Below, piece by piece: positions 56,101 to 64,000 of a stretch of DNA of 64,000 bases. Both the position numbers and the translations under genes were made by a program. The DNA lies in contig OZ010792.1 in NCBI GenBank assembly GCA_963932465.1, positions 110,478,935-110,542,934 of the forward strand. Direction: 5' to 3'. The notes beneath the pieces were generated by a model. It was given only the letters and a program-made list of their open reading frames with translations. It had not been told where the DNA came from and did no database searches. Each line of letters opens with the position of its first letter. Positions within the stretch are counted from its first letter, which is position 1. Source of the DNA: Maratus speciosus. Taxonomy: Eukaryota; Arthropoda; Arachnida; Araneae; Salticidae.

Positions 56101-56900
56101 CCAATACTTTGCGTGACCCTGTAATCATTTTATCTATATTCTACAAACATTTCTCAGTAAACTAAATGCAGTTCAGCGTAAAAATGCATAACTAATTTAA
56201 AAACCACCTTTAAGCAATTTGCGATCATACCCAGTAACCCTTACGAATTCCTTTGTGTAGCCCTGTATATGAATTGTAGCATTTGTACACACCATGTAGT
56301 ATGCATAAATATAGTGAAACATAAAAGCGCATATCATAATTAAAAATGCATTTCCAGCAATCATCGCTAATGTACAGTACTTCGGATACAATATAGTATC
56401 TGAAATCTTTTGTGTGGCCCTGTAATTGTTATGCACTTCATATTATACATGAAATAAGTTATAGTACACCTCAGCGACGTATATCAATTTCATTATATAT
56501 GAAATAGTTTAACATAATTAAAATACGCCGCAAACAATTCCCTCCACCATGTATCATTATGTAACGGAATTCTTTTGTGTGGCCCTGTAAATGAATAATA
56601 ACTATTCTTTGCCCCGCATATTCTGAAGAATGCATATTTTAGTGCAATTCATAAATGCATATCAGTTTTAATATGTTTGAAAGCGTGTAACATCATTAAA
56701 AATAATTTGAAACGATTTTTTACCATTGGCCGTAATGTAACGGAATACTTTTGACTGTCCCTGTAAATGAACTAAACATGCTACAAACTTCATTTAAAAT
56801 AGGAAACGTGCTATCGCAAATGTCAATAACACCCAAAAATTTCAGAGCAATCCGAGAGTATTATAGTATATTAGAGCGCGGACAGAAGGACAGACAAACT
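56101..56900 (+). repeat. Degenerate array, 150-177 bp units
   Basis: CCCTGTAA-type words preceded by TTTTGTGTGG recur at about 56119, 56270, 56420, 56583 and 56760, with GTAATGTAACGGAATNCTTT upstream of the last two. The array ends with a GACAGAAGGACAGACAAAC tract at 56881. Related single units lie at 46.7-47.0 and 61.9-62.2 kb. Confidence 0.65.
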
Positions 56901-57019
56901 GAAGCCATAAACACTTTTCAACTTTGTTGGAAAGTGTTAAAAAAGGAAGAAAAAAAATTAAAACAAAATGCCAAAGGACTTATAACCTCTCTTTTCCTTT
57001 CTCGGCAAAGGTATTGAAC

Positions 57020-58540
57020 AGAACTTGCATCTATTCATAAATAGTAAAAAAAAAAGAAACTATTCAATACAAGTATCTCTATTCAGTTTATGCTAAATTT
57101 ATTTGCTTATTCTTGCAATCTGGGGAATGAATAGAAAAATCTTCAACACGTCTTACGCTTTCTAAGATATATTTTATCATTTGTCGTAATGGTTTCGAGG
57201 GGGGTTTTCATAACAAAGACCTCCGTTGTACTAAGATTAAAAGAGAACATAATCGAAAATTCAAAAACATTCTACAAAAATAAAAAGGAAATCCTGATAT
57301 TCAAATGTTGAACTGACTGTTTGATAGATTCCAATAACGTTCAGTGAAAATACTGCATAACAAAAAAGAAAGATTTTAAAATTTTCAAAAACTAATTTTT
57401 CTTTCCATGCAAGCAGAGTTTAAAAATTCAAATTCTTTGATACAATAATAAAGAATGACATCTACATAAATTATAAAAAATGCTTAATGAAATGATTTTT
57501 TGGTATAAAAAAGCAGTGAGATTCTGATCTTCATTCCAAAGTCATTCGGTTTTTCCTTTTCAACTTTCTTTTTTTCCTCTTGCGAAAGTAATTTTTTTTT
57601 TGTTTTATCCATTAATTAAATTGGGAAATTATAAATTAGAAAAAAATAAAAATGAAAAAAGGAGCAGAAGAAGCCTTAAAAAATGAAAAAAAAGATGAAA
57701 AATTAGGTTCATTCCACTTGAAAAAATTTTGAAAGTTTCATTTCATTTTTGAGATTATTACTCCGCAAAAAATGGAATAAGTATTATGTTATAGTAATAT
57801 TATTCTCAATATTAGATTTTGAACAACAGAATTGTAGATGTTAATTTCGTCTTTTAAAAATAATTTTTACAGAGAATTTCAGGGCACTCCAACTATGGAA
57901 GATTCCGCAATTTAAGTGCGTATTTAGTAGCTTTTGTTCGAATCAGTATTATAGAAATTTTATCGTTAGTGATAGAGATCTCACCATTTTTTTCATTTGC
58001 TGAAAATGTGGTGTTGTATGTAACGTATGTATTGTAGATGATAAATGCATTTGAAACAGCATTGAAAAACTGGCGATAAATTCCAATTAAAATAATAAAA
58101 CTTTGTATAAATCACCATAAAATCTAAACAGTACACGGGACGCGTTTCGAAAATACGCGGGATGGAAAATTAACAGCCCGTCATCAGCTCCTGAGAACAC
58201 GTGTCCGTAAGGGGACAAGGTAACAATTAGGCTGTTAATTTTCCATCCCGAAACGCGTTCGGTGTATTGTTTTGATTTTATGGTGATTTATACAAAGTTT
58301 TATTATTTTAATTGTGGGAAATGCATTGTTTTCATAGTAACTGCTTTGTAATTTGTATTGTTCTATTTAAATATGTGTGTATGTTGTACAAATTGTAAGA
58401 TGTGCAAGATGATATTTGTTTGGCAAAGGAAAACGTGAGCTACATCCTTAATATTAGCAACATTATTATCACATAAAAATAACAAATAAAGTACAGCAAA
58501 TACAAATGATTTGATATACATATTTTTAAATTCTTTATAT
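57020..58540 (+). repeat. Long tandem repeat, unit A
   Basis: First of three large, diverged units. Shared landmarks in order: TTTATGCTAAATTTAT (57090), AAATTTTCAAAA..TTTCTTT, GCAAGCAGAGTTTAAAAA, AATAAAGAATGACATCTACA (57452), and TATGTAACGTATGTATTG (58016). No coding capacity recognised. Confidence 0.65.
58084..58314 (-). mobile_element. Inverted pair with hammerhead-like motifs
   Basis: Arms 58084-58178 and 58230-58314 are inverted repeats (AAAATAATAAAACTTTG, TCACCATAAAATC, AACGCGTTTCG, GGGATGGAAAATTAACAGCC). The left arm has about ten extra bases. On the minus strand CTGATGA (58187-58181) is followed by CGGG, a loop, CCCG and then CGAAACGCGT. CTGATGA and GAAA with a stem between them are the core of hammerhead ribozymes, which occur in Penelope-like element terminal repeats. 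The stem register is imperfect, so the ribozyme call is tentative. It is inserted in unit A of the long repeat. Confidence 0.4.
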
Positions 58541-60670
58541 GCGACTATTAGAAACTTTTCTTTTTCTTTTTTTTTTATTTGAAAAAGATTAGAGAAGGTT
58601 TGACGTGTAGTTTTTCTTTCTTTTCTTAAAAAGTGACAAAGATCATGAAAAGTTGAATGAATTCACACTAAAATACTTTTCAATACAAGCATTTCAGTTC
58701 AGTTTATGCTAAATTTATCCGATTACTTTTGCAGTTTTAAAATTAAATAGAAAAATTTTCAGCATCTTTTATATATTTTAAACTATTTATCATAACAAAT
58801 GGATTTGAGAGGGGTTTTTTTAATAACAGCAATACCTGATATACTAAAATTGAAAGAAAACAGTGGAAATTCAGAAAGATAACGACAAAAAATGAAAACT
58901 AAATTTTGATATTCAAATATTCTTCTCATTGTCCGATAAATTCCAATATCATTCAGCGATAATGGAAATACTGTATAACAAAAAAGAAGCCTTTTGAATT
59001 TTCAAAAAAATATTTTTCTTTTTCGTGGAAGCTGAGTTAAAAAGTTCTTTGATATAGGCAATAAAGAGTGACACCTACATAGATTTAAGAAAAATATTTA
59101 AAAAGAAAACACCTGCATAGATTAAAGGGAAAAAATATTTATAAGATTTTGGTATAGAAAAGAAATGAAATTCTAACCTTCCTCACAAAGTGATTAGGTT
59201 TTTTCTTCTTTCTTTGAAAAAAAAAGAGGTATTAAAATATCTTGTTTGATCAGTTAATTAAATTGGAAGGATTGTGCATTAAACTTGAAAAATGCCTTAA
59301 AGATGAATAAAAAATATTTGGTGAATACGTTTGGTTCAACTTAAAAATTAAAAAAATAGTCCAATTTTTTTATACATATTCTAGTGCTTTAAAAAGTGAA
59401 AATTTAATATTATACTCAAAATTTTATTTTCAGCAACATAGTAGATATTAATATCATATTATTTGTTGTAAAAGTTTTGTCGTATTATGATATGTAATGT
59501 ATGCATTGTGTGCAAAATATGTGTTGTAAGTAATGTATAGTCGTGGAAAAAAAGTAAATAGCCTCTGCCAACTCTGAAACAAATTAGCGTAGAAGAAAGT
59601 TATAGGTACAAAACGATTGTAAATAAAGTCTACTTTTAAATGATGTAGGGTAACTCTAGTATAGATGGCCATAGAGGAGAGATGGCCAGTCTAAATATCT
59701 CCAAAACTTGACCATAGATTGCAATATAAACATTGTTCGTATGAAAAAGTTCAACGAGTTTATTTATTGCGATGTGCAGTTGTGTTTTTCTATTATAAAA
59801 AGTAAGTGTAATTTTAATGTAAATTAAATAGGCGGTTGAATTTTTTTTTTTTTTTTGACTTAGGTATCTGAATGTTTTGCAGTACGTACGTTATGTATAT
59901 TTTTTGCTATGTGGACTTTTAAGGCACGTATATAATCTAGTCTTTACTTCTAAGACTAAAACAAAGACTTACAATGTCTATTGGTGCTTTAAATTGGGCG
60001 ACCATCAGTCCTTTAATTTCAGGAGAGATGGCCACATGAAATCGAGGAGAGATGGCCACCTTTAATCAATATTTCAAAATTATACTTAGTGATGATTTTA
60101 ACTAAATATAATTAAATTTAAAATAAATATATAACGATTACGCTTATAAATATATTAATTGATATAATTATTCAAATTTTAACTAATATAAATATTTTAA
60201 TAGTAATAATAATAATATAATAAGACCTAACAATTTATCTGTTGAGCTTGCGTGTTTTATAATGTGTAAGATTCCAACCCATCTCTCCCAGTTGGTATCT
60301 TCTGAAGAAGCAACCCTTCTCACTGTCTTTCTCCTGGCGGTAGATCAGTATGACATATATTTAAGTAGTTTCAGTTAAATCAGAATTTTGGAAGATTCCT
60401 CATTAGCGACAAAGAGGTCGCTATTACTATCATTTTTTGAAAAAGTGTTGTTGTACGTACAGTATGTAGCGTATGTAATGTAAGTTATTGTACATAATGT
60501 AAGTTCACTGTAAATTGTTGTATGCAAATGTATACATATGTTGTATGTTTGGTTGTATGTATTATAAAGTGTAAATATATTGTATGCATGCTTGCATGTT
60601 TTATAAGGTGTAAGTAAATATGTAAAATGTATGTGTGTAAGATGGTTTGTTGCACAGAGCAAACTTGATC
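58541..60670 (+). repeat. Long tandem repeat, unit B
   Basis: Second large unit, about 1.6 kb from unit A. Landmarks: TTTATGCTAAATTTATCCGA (58705), GTGGAAGCTGAGTTAAAAAG (59025), AATAAAGAGTGACACCTACA, and TATGTAATGTATGCATTG (59491). It appears enlarged between 59,640 and 60,300 by other sequence (see 59660). The piece 58703-58890 is nearly identical to the insertion in the LINE at 49756. Confidence 0.65.
59660..60056 (+). repeat. Segment with repeated GAGAGATGGCCA words
   Basis: GAGGAGAGATGGCCA-type words occur at about 59675, 60021 and 60043, and ATAGATGGCC at 59662. The layout, with the same word repeated at both ends, recalls the element at 31781-32335. The class is unknown. Confidence 0.4.
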
Positions 60671-60774
60671 TTTATATTTAATTCTTATGTTTTATCTAAA
60701 TATTTTAAATACAATACTGGAAACATAAATGATATAACTCTTCTATACGTATAATTCAACTGTTTACATCTACC

Positions 60775-61420
60775 ATTAAAAACTTCTTTTTTAATAAAAC
60801 GAAATGCTAGAGAACTTTTAACTTATAACCTTTCTTTCTTCTTTTTTTCGTTTTTCGAACGACAAAGTTTATAAAAAGTTGCATGAATTCATATCAAAAA
60901 ACTTTTCAATGCAGTTTATTTATGCTAAATTTATTTGCTTATTCTTTAAATCTTGGAAACGAATAGAAAATTTTTCACCACGTCGTATCATTTTAAAGAT
61001 ATTTTATCATTTTTACGATATAATTCCAGAGATTCCACTAGAATCTGCCAGAAATATTGCATAACAGGAAGGAAGCTTTTTAAATTTTCAAAATGTCATT
61101 TTCTTTTCGTGGAAGCAGCATTTAAAAGTTCTTTTATATAGTAATAAAGAATGACACCTGCATGGAATATGAAAGCTGTCTATTTTAGAATATTTTGTAT
61201 AGAAAAGCGATGAAATTCTGATTTTTCAGGCTAAAGTAATGCAGTTACTCCCCCTCTTTTTGAAAAAGGTGTTATTAAAATTGTTATTTATATTAATATT
61301 AAAATAGCTATTAAATAGTTATTTAAATAGTTTATTAAATAGTTATTTAAGTACTAGTTTATTAAATAGTTATTTAAATAGTTTATTAAATAGTTATTTA
61401 ATCTGAAAAGGTTGTTCATT
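60775..61420 (+). repeat. Long tandem repeat, unit C (partial)
   Basis: Third unit: AATGCTAGAGAACTTTTAAC, TTATTTATGCTAAATTTATT (60917), GTGGAAGCAGCATTTAAAAG and AATAAAGAATGACACCTGCA (61144). It ends in short TTATTTAAATAGTTTATTAA repeats (61300-61400). Confidence 0.6.
61300..61400. repeat. Short tandem (TTATTAAATAG)-type repeat
   Basis: AATAGTTATTTAAATAGTTT-type words recur about five times. Confidence 0.8.
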
Positions 61421-61497
61421 AGAAGATAACACAAAAAATCTTGTGTTTCATAACGAAACGCTTTCCAATACTGTAACAAAACTTAACTGTTTAAAAG

Positions 61498-61538
61498 TGT
61501 GTGTGCGTGTGTGTGTGTGTGTGTGTGGGGGGGGGGGG
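61498..61538 (+). repeat. (GT)n followed by a G run
   Basis: About fourteen GT dinucleotides with one interruption run directly into ten G residues. Confidence 0.95.
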
Positions 61539-61769
61539 TCTACTTCTTTGCATCAAAATTTTCGATTTTTTAATATTTTTCCTTTATTGCATCCCTCAAG
61601 CGTGTAGATTGTTCCAATAAAGCGGTTTCACTATATTCTAATTTCATACAAACTTTTTTATTCGTTGAACGTAACACTATAGTAAAGCGTAAACTTGTTT
61701 TTCTCGAAACCATGTTTTTCAAACTGGGCGATAATTTTTTCCCAAGAACCATTCGGCCAATTTCCTTCA

Positions 61770-61791
61770 TAAAAAAAAAAAAAAAAAAAAA
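61770..61791. repeat. Poly(A) tract
   Basis: A run of more than twenty A residues; no element body was recognised on either side. Confidence 0.9.
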
Positions 61792-61829
61792 GTTGGAAAT
61801 TGCACATCAAACGTGGTAAATGAGGTGCG

Positions 61830-62240
61830 TTCGCACTATAACTAGTTTTATAAATATTTTTTGCACCGCATATTGTACTGGATGTATATTTTAGTGCACT
61901 TCATAAGTGCATATCAATTTCATTCTGTTCGAAAGGCTGTAACATCATTAAAATGCATTGGGAATAATTTTTTCCCATTGGCCGTAATGTAACGGAAAAC
62001 TTTCGACTGCCCCTGTAACTAAACTATACATCCGATTTTCATAAAATTTGAAATGACTCGACAAAATTTTGCAACAATTATATTATTACAGACAGACTGA
62101 CCGAACAACGATTATAGGTGCTACGTATTTATATAATTACGACCGCACCTAAAAACACCCCAAAACACCAGAAGTAATTCACGTCAGTAATAATGCTTTG
62201 ACAATAATTCTTACAAGTGCTTTTGGGCAGACCTGTATAT
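61830..62240 (+). repeat. Diverged units of the CCCTGTAA family
   Basis: GGCCGTAATGTAACGGAAAA and CCCCTGTAACTAAACTATAC (62011) match the 56-kb array; a second weak unit is near 62228. A CAGACAGACTGACCG tract at 62089 corresponds to the GACA tract that ends the 56-kb array. Confidence 0.5.
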
Positions 62241-62795
62241 GATCTGTGGAATTTGTACACACCACGTATTATTTAAATATTTAGTTAACCTGAAAACGCA
62301 TGCCTGCTATATTTATTGTGTGTGGCCGTGGATCGCCGTAGTGGTTGTCTGAAAATTAAAATGAATTGGCAACCAATGAAAATATTAAGAATTAAAGTTA
62401 AAGATACAAAATAATTAATTTAGAAAATGTTGCCTTTGAAATATTCAATGACGGAAGCTGAAAAATAAAAAAGTGTAAAATAACTCACCCGGAGATTGAA
62501 GGTACAGTTGACACATCTTTTATTGAAATATTTTATATGCACTGCATGCATAATAATTTGAATGACTATTATTGGTAGAAAATTAAAATTTTCCTGGCCA
62601 GGAATACGACATATTTGTGTGAAGAGGAAAATACATTTACATGAAATTGCACTATGTAAACAATCCTTCAAAATTGCTGAAATTGATGCAAACCTGAGAG
62701 TTCACTATATAAACTAATTTTATACTGTCCGAAGTATTATGTCCATAGTCCAGATTAAAGGTCCTGTATTTAGGAATATATTGGTAGATGAGAGT
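62241..62795. other. Unassigned AT-rich sequence
   Basis: No gene or repeat boundary was recognised. Confidence 0.45.
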
Positions 62796-62799
62796 TTGA

Positions 62800-63025
62800 A
62801 GATAAACTGGAGATTGTATATTTTTTACTATTGAAGATTTATGACGATAAGCAATAACTGTAAAATTGATGAAGGCACAAAGGATCACAGTGTTGAAATA
62901 GTCATCACAATAGGTTAGATGCAGACCCGTACTGAAGTTGTCGGAGATAAACTGGAGATTATATTTTTTACTGTTGAAGATTCAAGACGATAAGCAGTAA
63001 CTGTAGAATTGATGATGGCACATTA
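62800..63025 (+). repeat. Direct repeat, 145-bp period
   Basis: AGATAAACTGGAGATT..TATTTTTTACT and TAAGCARTAACTGTARAATTG occur at 62800 and 62945. A third partial match (TAGAATTGATGATG) lies near 63143. Confidence 0.75.
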
Positions 63026-63399
63026 TCGGTGGAGCTCAGCTCGACATGGCAGATGTTTTTACGAACGGGAAAGGACACTCAGTTATTAAGCAAATCCTTT
63101 GAGGGCTATTAATAATCTCAAAGAAATGAATACATTAAAGTAGAATTGATGATGAAGTTTCAGCTGCTGGGAGTACAGAAAATTGACATGGGAGAGCTTA
63201 CAGTTCATAAAATTGAAAAGAAAAGAACATTTCTTCGTCTGGCTCCAAAAACTAAAAAATGGCTTCCAAAATGCAGTAATGCTACTTCTTCCTGAAAAAT
63301 TCTTAGTCTGGGGCTAGAGCCCCAAACATACGTGTGTCCTCCTCCTTACATTGTTGACAAGTCCCAGAGACGAAGCGCACATGCCCCCCAAAAGATCGT

Positions 63400-63660
63400 T
63401 GGGCCGACGCTGAACTCAAATTCGCCAATCAGCGACCGGCACGTGCACATCTGAGTCATCACGATAGCGATTTTCATTGCAATCGAAATATCGATAACGA
63501 TTTGTATCGTAATCGAAGTTGCATTCCCCCTGCATTCCTGAGTACCGGCGATATCACGCCGTGATACCAAAACAAGATGGAGGATAGAGTGACGTCACGA
63601 CGTCCTTTTCTCCGAGGAAGAAAGATAAAAAATGTCTAACTGCGTCGGGGAAAAAAAATG
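63400..63660. promoter_or_regulatory. Promoter-like block with DRE and CRE
   Basis: The block is richer in CpG than its surroundings. It holds TATCGATA at 63489-63496, the DREF-binding DRE of many arthropod housekeeping promoters, and the full CRE palindrome TGACGTCA at 63590-63597. CAAGATGG at 63573 resembles a YY1 site near start codons. Several further ATCGA/TATCG words surround the DRE. No exon with a clear domain follows in the last 340 bases, so this may be a promoter whose gene lies outside the window. Confidence 0.35.
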
Positions 63661-64000
63661 GATCGCGCGTCTTTTAAAACTGACAGAAGTGATTAAATTT
63701 TGTAATGCGGATATCTCGCTAAATTACGGTTTAAAATTAATGAAATTTTGGCAATCGCTTAGAAATAAATAGTAGCATCCAATAAAAATTGTTTTGGAAT
63801 AAAATAATTAATATTAAATAACTTTTTAAATTTATATTTTCGGAAGTTAGCGATTGTAAGAAAAGCATTGTAAGTTACTTTAACGAACGATATGCCTTAA
63901 TGTTTATATTTTAAAAGATCCGTACACTATTAGAATGAAATTTAATTGCATATTATAATATTTATTACTTTGAATAATTATTAATTATAGGATTATTAAC

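Noticed and set aside
63346..63570. 74-codon minus-strand frame near the right edge
   Set aside because: It overlaps the ATCGA-rich promoter-like block; its Ile/Val/Ser-rich part is the translation of those repeated words.

Overview
This is a repeat-dominated, AT-rich stretch of an animal nuclear genome, most likely an arthropod. An arachnid is a guess only; the sequence does not fix the species. The evidence is the mix of mobile elements: Helitrons, hAT elements with 8-bp target duplications, TTAA- and TA-flanked MITEs, LINE relics with RNase H, an RTE-type LINE tail, a Penelope-like reverse transcriptase and tRNA-derived SINEs. There are many mononucleotide and dinucleotide runs. I found no intact host protein gene, no rRNA, no functional tRNA and no CRISPR. 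Most open reading frames are short chance frames. The believable coding remnants all belong to transposons.

Layout. 0-4 kb: a near-perfect RFX X-box at the extreme left, a SINE-like relic and GC-rich islands. 4-9.3 kb: a LINE tail, a hAT element carrying a nested TTAA MITE, Helitron copy 1 and two large fold-back elements. 9.3-16 kb: a tandem repeat, a 35-bp perfect hairpin, a broken LINE with RNase H (minus strand) and a frameshifted reverse transcriptase. 16-23 kb: mostly unassigned AT-rich sequence with a TTAA MITE and degenerate tandem arrays. 23.3-26.7 kb: a truncated Helitron abutting 14 units of a 146-bp repeat, then a pair of TA-type MITEs. 28-32.4 kb: a 1.75-kb long-TIR element, a fold-back and a hAT MITE. 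32.4-37.9 kb: a hAT element with decayed transposase inserted between two copies of a duplicated segment, then TA and TTAA MITEs. 38-42.4 kb: degenerate tandem repeats, a SINE and an RTE LINE tail. 43.7-48 kb: a MITE, a hAT element, Helitron copy 3 and a cluster of three TTAA MITEs. 48.9-51.3 kb: a LINE pseudogene (RT plus RNase H) with two later insertions. 51.5-53.6 kb: a hAT element containing Helitron copy 4. 54.3-55.6 kb: a short TIR-bounded element carrying six units of a 147-bp repeat. 56-61.4 kb: old satellite-like units and a 1.6-2.2-kb segment repeated three times. 63.4-63.65 kb: a promoter-like block with a DRE and a CRE.

The most interesting structure is a group of tandem arrays, several close to nucleosome length, that end in a GACA-rich tract. 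Two of them (24.05-26.15 kb and 54.31-55.57 kb, opposite orientations) share the same roughly 100-bp end module and look like copies of one mobile, satellite-carrying element. The nested insertions allow a relative chronology of several transposon families. All function calls are from reading the sequence; no database search was run.
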